A stretch of 22,981 nt of DNA. Origin: UBA11346 sp038318565. Lineage in GTDB: Bacteria > Planctomycetota > UBA11346. Of this stretch, positions 1 through 7,377 are shown piece after piece. The DNA is taken from positions 1 to 22,981 of the forward strand of contig JBBQCI010000064.1 in NCBI GenBank assembly GCA_038318565.1. Direction: 5' to 3'. The notes beneath the pieces were generated by a model. It did no database searches. It saw only the letters and a list, made by a program, of their open reading frames with translations, and was not told the DNA's origin. How positions within the stretch are numbered: the stretch's first letter is position 1; every line of letters begins with the position of its first letter. The position numbers and the translations under genes were made by a program.

Positions 1-190
1 CAGCCGGCTCCCCGACGTCCGCGAGCACAAAGGTTACGGTGTGTGACCCGATGGTGCCGAGGTATGGCGCATGAGACTCTTGGAAGGCCAACGGCAACTG
101 CTTCCGTTCGGGATGCGGCACAAGGTCGCCAGCGAGAGGGACGCTCTCAGACAAGTACCGCTGTAGGCGAAGGACGAGCGCCGGAACCAT
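1..190 (-). CDS. Unrecognised protein, partial (N-terminal 63 residues, runs off the left edge)
   Basis: Reading leftwards from the ATG at 190-188, the frame stays open to the window edge, giving 63 residues beginning MVPALVLRLQRYLSESVPLA. I recognise no family. The visible part is soluble-looking, without a signal peptide or membrane segment. The case for a real gene is its position. A sigma70-like promoter and a perfect palindrome lie immediately upstream (197-224), so the start codon would fall at about the first transcribed base. No Shine-Dalgarno sequence is visible, which fits a leaderless message. A downstream start outside the window is also possible. Confidence is limited because most of the gene is missing. 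Confidence 0.4.
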   Translation of the reverse strand, partial: MVPALVLRLQRYLSESVPLAGDLVPHPERKQLPLAFQESHAPYLGTIGSHTVTFVLADVGEPA

Positions 191-224
191 AACCTAACTA
201 TAACATGGACAATGTTATGGTCAA
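188..224 (-). promoter_or_regulatory. Promoter with embedded palindromic operator
   Basis: On the minus strand TTGACC (224-219) and TATAGT (202-197) are 16 bases apart, and only six bases separate the -10 box from the ATG at 190. The spacer carries a perfect 7-bp inverted repeat ATAACAT-GGACA-ATGTTAT at 200-218. An outer pair CCATAAC (188-194) and GTTATGG (214-220) repeats the half-site, and the forward half-sites CATAAC and TATAAC start 10 bases apart, one helical turn. A dimeric repressor bound here would cover the -10 box. The AT-rich patch stands out from the GC-rich surroundings. The function is inferred. Confidence 0.45.
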
Positions 225-380
225 TAAAACAGCGTTATCAACTTTATAGGCAATACTTTAAGAGTAAGCATGACGATCAGCACATGACCGCAGCTTTGGC
301 CAAGTACGGCCGGCCTACCGCACCTCCGAATCCCCGTGCCTTCGGCTCGCTGAACCTGATCACGCTCCCTGCGTGTCCCA

Positions 381-662
381 GTGGACTTCTTCCATGATCC
401 AATCAACGCCGAGAAGGTCATCGTCCAGTTCGGGGCGAAGGCCGACAGCCTGCAGACCCTCCCCGAACGAGGCAGGGTCGTCCCTGAACTGCGTGCCATC
501 GGCGTGCTGTCATATCTGGAAGTCTTCCACAAGCCCTGGCGGATGGTGTACAAGATCCAGAGCCGTGAGGTGTGGATCATGGCGGTGATGGACGGCCGAC
601 GTGCCCTGGCAGACCTCTGTTTGAGCGTCTGGCGCGAGCCTGACGGCATCTCCGTGATCTGA
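381..662 (+). pseudogene. RelE/ParE-family toxin, N-terminally truncated
   Basis: The 93-residue frame carries the C-terminal three quarters of a RelE/ParE-type toxin. It has a helix with an 'LQTLPERGRVVPEL' segment, then 'YLEVF.KPWRMVYKI', 'VWIMAVMDGRR' and a leucine-rich tail, in the order and spacing of the family. These ribosome- or gyrase-targeting toxins normally start with a beta strand and about 20 more residues. Here an in-frame TGA at 357-359 cuts them off, and I could not find them in another frame. The only starts are GTG codons such as 381. No antitoxin gene is visible on either side. It is probably an inactive remnant, though a non-canonical short toxin cannot be excluded. Confidence 0.55.
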
Positions 663-677
663 CGGTCACGCCGCTAA

Positions 678-740
678 GCTGATAAAGGACATACGCATAT
701 AGCTGATAAATGACATATGATAAAGGACATACGCATATTG
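678..740 (+). repeat. Short interspersed repeat cluster (TAAAGGACATACGCATAT units), upstream set
   Basis: GATAAAGGACATACGCATAT occurs at 681-700 and again at 719-738, with a degenerate copy (GATAAATGACATAT) at 705-718 between them. The last copy, extended as TAAAGGACATACGCATATTG (721-740), is identical over 20 bases to 2991-3010, beyond the esterase gene. The units are directly repeated and much more AT-rich than the surroundings. There are no spacers of uniform length, so this is not CRISPR. Function unknown. Confidence 0.75.
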
Positions 741-764
741 ACGGGCCAGCTTCGCCCGCGTCAA
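738..764 (+). other. Hairpin at the end of the upstream repeat cluster
   Basis: TTGACG (738-743) and CGTCAA (759-764) are perfect inverted repeats, with a further inner GGC/GCC pairing (744-746 with 754-756). The hairpin starts within the final bases of the repeat unit. It has no T-run, so an intrinsic terminator role is only a possibility. Confidence 0.3.
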
Positions 765-1032
765 TAGGCGACGGCAAGCCAGCTGCCGCCCCCCAGGCCC
801 CCAGGCCGTAGCGGAGCGCAGGCTGCGGTCGGCGCCTGGGATACGCCAAGCTGGGTCGCTCCTGCACAGCGGGCTATGTCGTGAGCGACACCCGTTCCGG
901 CCGCAAGGCCGCTCCCCGTCCGGGTCCGGGCGGTAGCCTGGTCGCTGGCCGGTCAAGGCGCTGTCGCCAGGGTTAGTCTGGACCCTGGCGGCGTCCCGCA
1001 TCGTCCCATCGTATCCGTCCCGGAGCACCCCC
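741..1032. other. GC-rich intergenic leader of the acetylesterase gene, no gene seen
   Basis: Between the repeat cluster and the esterase start I see no convincing coding frame. Long minus-strand frames here continue into the antisense of the esterase gene and look like GC-driven shadows. The stretch contains CGGCC-GCAA-GGCCG (898-911), a small hairpin with a GNRA-type loop, and a longer hairpin at 965-990. GGAG at 1022-1025 serves as the ribosome binding site of the next gene. A structured 5' leader or small RNA is conceivable but unproven. Confidence 0.3.
965..990 (+). promoter_or_regulatory. Perfect 9-bp hairpin upstream of the acetylesterase gene
   Basis: CGCCAGGGT (965-973) and ACCCTGGCG (982-990) form a perfect 9-bp inverted repeat with an 8-base loop, 42 bases before the ATG at 1033. 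There is no T-tract. It could be an operator for a dimeric repressor or an mRNA hairpin. The sequence alone does not decide. Confidence 0.35.
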
Positions 1033-2892
1033 ATGCGCATCGACCACGGCCTCCTCCCCGGACACGTCCTCCAGCGCACCGCCACCGGCGCGAGCGCCAC
1101 CATCACCGGCACGACCGATGGGCCATGCACCTGTCCGATCACCGCCACCGTACGCCGGGGCGCCAAGCCGCTGCCCGGGTTTTCCGGCAAGCGGATCGGT
1201 CAGGCTGGTGAAGGCCGGTTCACCGTCGTGCTGAAGGGCCTGCCCACCGGCGGACCCTACACCGTCGAGTTGCAGTGCGGGGCGGAGCGTGCGGTAGTCC
1301 GCGAGATCCTGGTCGGCGATCTCTGGCTGATGGCCGGGCAGAGCAACATGGAGGGGGTCGGCAATCTGTGCGACGCCACCGAGCCACACCCGCTGGTGCG
1401 CAACTTCGCGATGCGGCGCGAGTGGGAGATCGCCCAGGATCCTCTGCACTACCTGGCCGAGTCGCCTGACCGGGCGCACGGGGGCGGGACCGGGCAGGAT
1501 GCCAAGGCAGTGGTGCGCGCCAAGAAGCTGGCGATCAAAGGAGCTGGGGTCGGGGTCCATTTCGGCAAGCTGATGCATGCCCGGACCAAGGTGCCGCAGG
1601 GCCTGATCGCCACCGCCCACGGCGGCACCTCGATGGCGCAGTGGAACCCGGCGCTGAAGGACCAGGGTGGAGACTCGCTCTACGGCTCGATGCGGCTCAG
1701 CCTCCAGGCGGTCGGCCAGCCGGTGGCGGGCATGCTGTGGTACCAGGGCTGCAGCGATACCGGGCCGGAGCAGGTCGCAGTCTACACCCGCAAGATGGAG
1801 GAGTTGGTCGCGGCGGTGCGCCAGAGCCTTGGCCAGCCCAAGCTGCCATGGGTGATCGTCCAGATCGGCCGCTGGACCGACGGCGGGACCGCCGATCCGG
1901 TCGGCTGGCACGCGATCCGCGAGCAGCAGCGCCTGCTGCCGTCGCGCATTTCCGCCTGCGACGTGGTGTCGGCGGTCGATCTCGAACTTGATGACGGGAT
2001 CCACATCGCCGCCACCGCCTACGCCGCGCTGGCCCAGCGGATGGCGCGGGTGGCTGCGCGGCTGGTCCACCGCGACCGTGCGGAGAGACCGGCGATCCAG
2101 CCGCGCAGCCTGCGCTACCGCGACCCCAAGCCGCCGTTCGGGCCGGCTATCGATATCGAGTTTGCCAACGTGGTCGGCGGCCTGGGCTCGACCGGCCTGC
2201 CCCAGGGGCTGGTGGTGGTCGGGCAGGATGGCCGGCCGCAGGGGGCCATCTACAAGACGGTGCTGACCGGTTCCCGCGCCACCATCTACCTGAGCGGCAA
2301 CTACCTCCCCGGCTCACGGGTGATGTACGGCTGCGGTTTCAACCCGGTGTGCAATCTCGCCGATGCCCGGGGCATGGGCGTGCCAGCCTTCGGCCCGCTG
2401 CCGGTCAACGGACAACCGGGGATCAGCCGCTGGTTCGGGTGCTGGAAGGTCACCCCGATCCGGCCTGGCGAGGACCTCGCCGGGATGGCTTGCCCCGATC
2501 CAGCCGACCCATCGGCGGTCGAGCGCCGGTTCAACGAAGGCAACGGCTTCGTCAACCTCCATCCCGAGTGGGAGGGGCGCAGCGGTCATGTCGCCTTCCA
2601 TGGCCACGTCGAGGCATCCGAGGCGATGCCAGCCGAGATCCGATTCGGTTACGACGGCCCGATCCGCTTGTGGGTCGATGGCCGCGAGGTGCACACTGAC
2701 CTGCGTGGCACCAATCCGGCGATCCCGGATGCCAAGCGCATCCCGTTCGCGCTGGCCCCGGGACGGCACTACCTCAGCGTGCTGATGGCCCTCAATGGCG
2801 GCCGCGCCTGGGGCTTCTTCCTGCGCATGGGGCGCAAGCTCGCCAAGGGGCAGGATGGTGATGGCGTCGCGTTGCCGGTGCCGTGGGAATGA
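1033..2892 (+). CDS. SASA-domain (sialate O-acetylesterase-like) carbohydrate esterase
   Basis: This 619-residue protein has an SGNH/SASA esterase core. The nucleophile motif AGQSNMEG carries Ser104. HGGTSMAQW and WYQGCSD form the oxyanion-hole blocks, and DDGIHIAATAY supplies the Asp321/His324 pair. Such enzymes remove O-acetyl groups from sialic acids or other acetylated glycans. The start 'MRIDHGLLPGHVLQR' matches the usual opening of the mature domain, and a small beta domain precedes the catalytic part (about residues 1-90). A long C-terminal region (about 340-619) looks like additional beta-sandwich domains. No signal peptide is evident, unusual for this family when extracellular. ATG 1033 follows GGAG at 1022-1025 with good spacing. 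The gene stands alone between two related repeat clusters. The substrate is not predictable. Confidence 0.85.
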   Translation: MRIDHGLLPGHVLQRTATGASATITGTTDGPCTCPITATVRRGAKPLPGFSGKRIGQAGEGRFTVVLKGLPTGGPYTVELQCGAERAVVREILVGDLWLMAGQSNMEGVGNLCDATEPHPLVRNFAMRREWEIAQDPLHYLAESPDRAHGGGTGQDAKAVVRAKKLAIKGAGVGVHFGKLMHARTKVPQGLIATAHGGTSMAQWNPALKDQGGDSLYGSMRLSLQAVGQPVAGMLWYQGCSDTGPEQVAVYTRKMEELVAAVRQSLGQPKLPWVIVQIGRWTDGGTADPVGWHAIREQQRLLPSRISACDVVSAVDLELDDGIHIAATAYAALAQRMARVAARLVHRDRAERPAIQPRSLRYRDPKPPFGPAIDIEFANVVGGLGSTGLPQGLVVVGQDGRPQGAIYKTVLTGSRATIYLSGNYLPGSRVMYGCGFNPVCNLADARGMGVPAFGPLPVNGQPGISRWFGCWKVTPIRPGEDLAGMACPDPADPSAVERRFNEGNGFVNLHPEWEGRSGHVAFHGHVEASEAMPAEIRFGYDGPIRLWVDGREVHTDLRGTNPAIPDAKRIPFALAPGRHYLSVLMALNGGRAWGFFLRMGRKLAKGQDGDGVALPVPWE

Positions 2893-2902
2893 GGCGATGC
2901 GC

Positions 2903-3025
2903 GAGGACAGGCCTAAAGGAAGGACAGGCCTAAAGGACATACGCTTATAGGAGGACAGGCCTAAAGGACATACGCTTATAGGAAGGGGCCTAAAGGACAT
3001 ACGCATATTGGTAGCCTAAAGGACA
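2903..3025 (+). repeat. Tandem repeat array with 31-bp period
   Basis: Two perfect 31-bp tandem units occupy 2921-2951 and 2952-2982. Each starts AGGACAGGCCTAAAGGACAT and ends ACGCTTATAGG. A truncated unit precedes them (2903-2920). A variant follows (2983-3011), in which the end reads ACGCATATTGG, and then a shorter copy CCTAAAGGACA (3015-3025). Successive CCTAAAGGACA starts are 31, 29 and 26 bases apart. The array lies right behind the esterase stop codon and its core matches the upstream cluster at 678-740. It might be a slippage-prone repeat, a protein-binding array or a recombination scar. Confidence 0.85.
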
Positions 3026-3071
3026 GTACCCCCAGCATGCCCGTGTTGTCGAGGCTCGCCGTCAAGTCCCG

Positions 3072-3326
3072 GCCTGGGCCCAAGACGTTGGCCAGGACCA
3101 GTGGGAGGCCTGGGTGAAGCTGGTGGTGGGCAGGCAGACCCTGGTGATGCGGCTGATTCCGGCCGGCAGCTTTCGCATGGGTTCAGAGGCCGACGATGGC
3201 GACGAGAAGCCTGCGTACGAGGTGGTGATCACTCAGCCGTTCTGGCTGGGCGCCAGCGAGGTGACGCAGGGTCTGTGGCAGGCGGTGTTGGGTAACAATC
3301 CGTCGAAGTTCACCGGACAGAACGTT
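3072..3326 (+). pseudogene. Formylglycine-generating enzyme-like (SUMF1 / FGE-sulfatase domain) fragment
   Basis: The frame open from just behind the repeat array reads 'AWAQDVGQDQWEAW', then 'RLIPAGSFRMGSEADDGDE' and 'PFWLGASEVTQGLWQAVLG', and ends at 'NNPSKFTGQ'. This is the N-terminal third of the SUMF1-type domain, in family order. After about residue 85 the similarity stops and the frame closes at 3371. The rest of the roughly 200-250-residue domain is missing. The natural N-terminus also seems lost, because the open frame begins inside the repeats. I regard it as a truncated relic. In this family active members oxidise a sulfatase cysteine to formylglycine, while many bacterial relatives have other or unknown roles. 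Confidence 0.75.
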
Positions 3327-3399
3327 GTTGTCATCGTCAAGAGGTCAGCACCTTCGTATCGTTCTGTATGACGGCCAAACCTATCCCAGAGAGTACTCC

Positions 3400-5442
3400 G
3401 TGATCCCGATTCTGTCCGGCGTTTGGCGACTCGATTGCGGTGCGTCCGCCACCATCACCCCGGTTAGCCTGCGCGAACTGCCGCCTGACACAAATGCCCT
3501 GGCTGGGATGCCGGCGGTCGGCGCACCGGATATGTTCACCCACCTCACCTGGGAAACGACCGCGCGCGGCGTGGTCGTGCGCATCCCGGTGGGCGACGAC
3601 GAGCAGTTCTACGGTCTCGGCCTGCAGCTCAAAAGTCTGATGCAGCGCGGAAAGAAGAAGCAGCTGCGGGTCAACAGTGATCCGGTCGCCGACACCGGCG
3701 ATTCGCATGCGCCGGTGCCGTTCATTTGCTCGACCGCGGGCTGGGGCCTGCTCGTCGACACCGCGCGCTACGCCACCTTCCATGTCGCCTGCATCCAGCC
3801 GGTCGCTGAGATCACGCCGACCGCCGGGGTGATTGGCGGCTCGACTGCCGAGCTCTACGCGGGTCGCAGCGGCGGAAAGCGCAGTCTGGTCATCGAGATC
3901 CCGCACGAGCGTGGCGTCGCGCTCTACGTCTTCGGTGGACCGACCCTGCGCGACGCGGTGGCGCGCTATAACCTATTCTCTGGCGGCGGCTGCCGGCCGT
4001 CGCTGAAATCGCTGGGCGTGTGGTATCGCGCCTACGGCAAGGCTACCGGCGCCGAGTGCGAGGCGCTGCTGGAGGGCATCCGCGACGACCGCATTCCCTG
4101 CGACGTGTTCGGGCTGGAACCGGGCTGGCAGACCGCGGCCTATCCGTGCTCGTTCGTGTGGTCGGACGAACGGTTCCCCGATCATCAGGCCTTCCTCAAG
4201 CGCATCCACGCCAACGGCTGCGAGATCAACTGCTGGGAGCACGCCTTCACCCATCCGACCTCGCCGCTGGCCCCGGCTCTGCGTCCGTTTGCCGGCCCCA
4301 GCACGGTGTTCAGCGGTCTCGTCCCTGATCTGCTGATGCCGCAGGCGAGGCGCGCCTTCGCCGAGCATCATCGGCAGCTGGTCGCCGAAGGTATCGACGG
4401 TTTCAAGCTCGATGAATGCGACGGCAGCGACTACATCGGCAGCCCGTGGAGCTTCCCCGAGACCGATCAGTTCCCCTCGGGCCTCGACGGCGAGTGCATG
4501 CACAGCTTGCTTGGCATCACCTACCAGCGCACTGTCGATGCGTTGTGGCGCCAGACCGGCCGGCGCACCCTGCATTCGGTGCGCAATTCCCATGCCCTGG
4601 CCGCGCCCTATCCGTTCATCCTCTACAGCGACCTCTACGACCTAAAAGACTTCGTGCGCGGTGTGGCCACGGCCAGCTTCAGCGGCCTACTGTGGACGCC
4701 CGAGGTGCGTGATGCGAGCTCGACCGAAGACCTCATCCGCCGGGTTCAGGCCGTCGCATTGTCGCCGCAGGCGCTGATCAACGCCTGGTACATCCCGCTC
4801 CCGCCGTGGCGCCAGATCAGTACACCAAAGAACGTCGCCGGCGAGATCATGCCCGACCACGCCCAGGCAACCGCGCTGGTGCGCGAGGCTCTCTGCCTGC
4901 GCATGCAGCTGCTGCCCTACATCGACGCCGCATTTGCCCGCTATGCCGCCACCGGTGTGCCGCCGTTCCGAGCCCTGGCCATGGACTACCCGGACGATCC
5001 GGCCTGCCGGACCTGCGACGACCAGTGGCTGCTCGGCGAGGATCTGCTGGTCGCGCCGGTGCTGGGCGGGACCAGCCGCACGGTCGTGCTGCCGCCGGGC
5101 CGGTGGCGTCCGTTGAGTGGCGGTGTCGCGATCGTGGGTGGCCAGAGCTTCACCATAGACACGCCCCTGAGTCTGCTTCCGGTGTATGTCCGCGACGGGG
5201 CCGTCCTACCGCTGGCCGAACCGGTCGATCACATCAGCGCGGACACGGTGTTCGCCCTGCACGTGCAAGTCCACGGCGACGGGCATCGCGGGTGCAGCCT
5301 GATCGAGGATGATGGTGTGACCGTGGCTGGTCCGGCCAACCAGGTCCGGCTGGTATCCGATGGGGTCACGGTGCGTCTGGATCGCAGCGGCGACTGGTCG
5401 GGTAGGCGCTACCGCCTGGCCGACTGGGAGACCAGAGCATGA
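3400..5442 (+). CDS. Glycoside hydrolase family 31 (alpha-glucosidase / alpha-xylosidase type)
   Basis: From GTG 3400 the product is 680 residues. The order is an N-terminal beta-sandwich (about 1-240, with 'DDEQFYGLGLQ', the usual galactose-mutarotase-like block), a (beta/alpha)8 barrel, and C-terminal beta domains that begin near 'LLGEDLLVAPVLGG', a typical GH31 signature. The nucleophile is probably Asp338 in GFKLDECDGSDY and the acid/base Asp411 in YSDLYDLKDF, by position relative to the family. GH31 enzymes release alpha-linked glucose, xylose or galactose by a retaining mechanism. GTG 3400 is chosen because AGAGAG (3388-3393) sits ahead of it and 'PILSGVWRLDCG' starts the domain. The frame itself is open from 3325. 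No signal peptide, so probably cytoplasmic. It converges on the GH36-like gene with 74 bases between. Confidence 0.88.
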   Translation: MIPILSGVWRLDCGASATITPVSLRELPPDTNALAGMPAVGAPDMFTHLTWETTARGVVVRIPVGDDEQFYGLGLQLKSLMQRGKKKQLRVNSDPVADTGDSHAPVPFICSTAGWGLLVDTARYATFHVACIQPVAEITPTAGVIGGSTAELYAGRSGGKRSLVIEIPHERGVALYVFGGPTLRDAVARYNLFSGGGCRPSLKSLGVWYRAYGKATGAECEALLEGIRDDRIPCDVFGLEPGWQTAAYPCSFVWSDERFPDHQAFLKRIHANGCEINCWEHAFTHPTSPLAPALRPFAGPSTVFSGLVPDLLMPQARRAFAEHHRQLVAEGIDGFKLDECDGSDYIGSPWSFPETDQFPSGLDGECMHSLLGITYQRTVDALWRQTGRRTLHSVRNSHALAAPYPFILYSDLYDLKDFVRGVATASFSGLLWTPEVRDASSTEDLIRRVQAVALSPQALINAWYIPLPPWRQISTPKNVAGEIMPDHAQATALVREALCLRMQLLPYIDAAFARYAATGVPPFRALAMDYPDDPACRTCDDQWLLGEDLLVAPVLGGTSRTVVLPPGRWRPLSGGVAIVGGQSFTIDTPLSLLPVYVRDGAVLPLAEPVDHISADTVFALHVQVHGDGHRGCSLIEDDGVTVAGPANQVRLVSDGVTVRLDRSGDWSGRRYRLADWETRA

Positions 5443-5516
5443 CCAGATCATCGCAGAAGTCCGCGGATCAGGCTGCGTCCCAGACAGGACTCCGGTTCTA
5501 GCAAGTGCGCAGTCGT

Positions 5517-7313
5517 CTACCCCGCGCGACTCACCAGGGCGAGGCCGCTGGCCGGTATCCGGAGGAGGTGGACGCCAGCGGCGAACTCCATTGCCTCATC
5601 TTGGATGATCGTGCCTGAGCAGTCACGAACGACCAGACGGACATGCATGGACTGGGTCAGGGCGATCACCAGTTCGTCCCGGGCGGTGGCGTTGACCAGC
5701 CAGACCTGGCGAGGCGGCGCATTGCCAAGGCGTACCACCCGCTCGGCATAGATCGCGGTGATCCGCTCGTCGCCGGCGCAGGCGGTGACCTGCGGGCAGC
5801 CGGCTTCCGGCTCCTCCGCCGCCAGCGTGCCGTCCAGCAAGGTATCGCGGTGCTCTCGCCACCAGCCTAGCCAGAACGCCAGCATGGCGCGCTGTGCTGC
5901 GGTCAGGCGTTCGATCAGCACCGAGACCTGGGGGACGGCGAACAGGATGGCGAGGAACTGCCGAGCCGCGACCGCCGGTGGATCGAGCGGACTCCACATA
6001 AGCATGTCGGCGTGGGTCGCGGTCGAGCCGGCGAGCATGCGGATGGCGATGGTACGCGCGCGATTGGCAGCGGCGTCATAGGGGCAGTCGCCAGCGCGGA
6101 ACAGGTTGCCATACGTGCGCATTAGCGGGCCGATGTAGCCCTGACGGAACTCAATCAGCAGGTCTGGACGCAGAGCGATCATCCGTGCAGCGATGTCCTT
6201 CATCAGGGCGTCGACCGCCTCGTCGAGGTCGCCGATGTCGCGTCCGTCGCCAGCTCCGAGAGGCATCCCATCAACCGGTTGCATGCAATCGACGAAGTCG
6301 AGCTTGACCCCGTCATGCCCCCAGGCTGCCAACTGGCGGGTATACAGGTCGGCAAGGAAGGCGCGGACTTCAGGATAGCGGGGATCGGCGATGGCGCAGC
6401 CCAGCCGTTCGTCACGGCGCAATAGGCAGCGTTCGAAGCGGCGGTAAGCAGCGGTCTGGAAGCCGATCAGCGGTACGGCATACCATAACAGCACACCCAT
6501 GCCGAGCGCGTGCACGCCGTCGACGAAGGCGCGCATGTCGCCCATGCGCTCGGGCTGCCAGTCTCCCGCCAAATGGTAGCCGCGGCTGGTGTCGAGGGTC
6601 TGCCAGCCGTCGTCGACGATCACCGCGGTGCAGCCAAGTGCGCGGGCGCGACGGCATTCCGCAAGAACCGGCTTGGGATCGCAGGCCTGATGGAACGAGT
6701 ACCAGGTTGAATACATCGGTTCGCGCCCGGCCGCCGGTACTGCCAGTGGGGTATGCCCCGGCATCGCCTCCCACCAGCGACTGACGTCCTGGATCGCCTG
6801 GTGCCAGGGAATGGCACGGACGTCGAGACGCAAACGCAGGCTGAAGGTGCGTCCGGGGGCGCGTCCGGGCAGGAACGGTTCGAGGTGCCCGATCAGTCGG
6901 CCGTCCTCTTCGCGCACCCCGGCGCCGATGAGACCGCCATGCAGAGCGTCGGCGCTGGCGATGGTCAGGCGGTTGCCGCCGTCGATGCCGTGCAGGCACA
7001 GGACTGGCGCCTGGCACGAGGCCCGGGACGCTAGCCGGTCGTTGGACCAGTCCGGCAGGATACCGATCGACCCACTGCGGTCCGGGCGCCAGGTGTGGGC
7101 GATGCCGGCAGCCTGGCCGGCAAGGCGGAGGGTCAGCGCTGGTGGACTATGGGCATTCTGAGATGTCACGGTGAGTTCGACCAGGACGACCCCGTCGATG
7201 ATGGGATTGACGGCTAATGCGCAGCTGAATGGACCGGGATCACCGGTCACATCAAGGCGTAGGCCGAGAACGTCGATGCCGGTCAGGGCTGGGCGGCAGG
7301 CGAGTTGTTCCAT
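5517..7313 (-). CDS. GH36-type alpha-galactosidase-like glycosidase (clan GH-D)
   Basis: This 598-residue protein has an N-terminal beta domain (about 1-190). A TIM barrel follows, with 'YSTWYSFHQ', 'VIVDDGWQ' and 'HDGVKLDFVD', in which Asp339 is the expected nucleophile. 'FRAGDCPYD' supplies Asp409 as the likely acid/base. A small C-terminal beta domain closes it. These blocks match clan GH-D enzymes (GH36, and related GH27 and GH31) that remove alpha-linked galactose or related sugars from oligosaccharides. There is no signal peptide. The start at 7313 lies 64 bases from the start of the divergent AraC regulator, which probably controls it. The exact substrate is uncertain; relatives include alpha-galactosidases and raffinose-family or sialidase-like members. 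Confidence 0.85.
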   Translation of the reverse strand: MEQLACRPALTGIDVLGLRLDVTGDPGPFSCALAVNPIIDGVVLVELTVTSQNAHSPPALTLRLAGQAAGIAHTWRPDRSGSIGILPDWSNDRLASRASCQAPVLCLHGIDGGNRLTIASADALHGGLIGAGVREEDGRLIGHLEPFLPGRAPGRTFSLRLRLDVRAIPWHQAIQDVSRWWEAMPGHTPLAVPAAGREPMYSTWYSFHQACDPKPVLAECRRARALGCTAVIVDDGWQTLDTSRGYHLAGDWQPERMGDMRAFVDGVHALGMGVLLWYAVPLIGFQTAAYRRFERCLLRRDERLGCAIADPRYPEVRAFLADLYTRQLAAWGHDGVKLDFVDCMQPVDGMPLGAGDGRDIGDLDEAVDALMKDIAARMIALRPDLLIEFRQGYIGPLMRTYGNLFRAGDCPYDAAANRARTIAIRMLAGSTATHADMLMWSPLDPPAVAARQFLAILFAVPQVSVLIERLTAAQRAMLAFWLGWWREHRDTLLDGTLAAEEPEAGCPQVTACAGDERITAIYAERVVRLGNAPPRQVWLVNATARDELVIALTQSMHVRLVVRDCSGTIIQDEAMEFAAGVHLLRIPASGLALVSRAG

Positions 7314-7377
7314 GTCGCCATGTTGCCAGTCCGTGTCCGGCTTCCCATGGCGGGTTTCCCCCCATCATGTCGCAGCT

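Noticed and set aside
221..649. A 142-codon minus-strand frame
   Set aside because: It is antisense to the RelE/ParE fragment, which has recognisable family motifs.
973..2070. A 365-codon minus-strand open frame
   Set aside because: Antisense to the SASA-domain esterase with its catalytic motifs intact; composition is typical of a shadow frame.
2903..3025. CRISPR array or integron attC sites
   Set aside because: Repeat units abut directly without spacers, no cas or integrase gene is present, and the units lack the paired inverted core sites of attC.
7171..7377. N-terminal extension of the AraC-family frame
   Set aside because: It overlaps the GH36-like gene on the other strand and has no similarity to the sensor domain; starting at 7378 gives normal family length.
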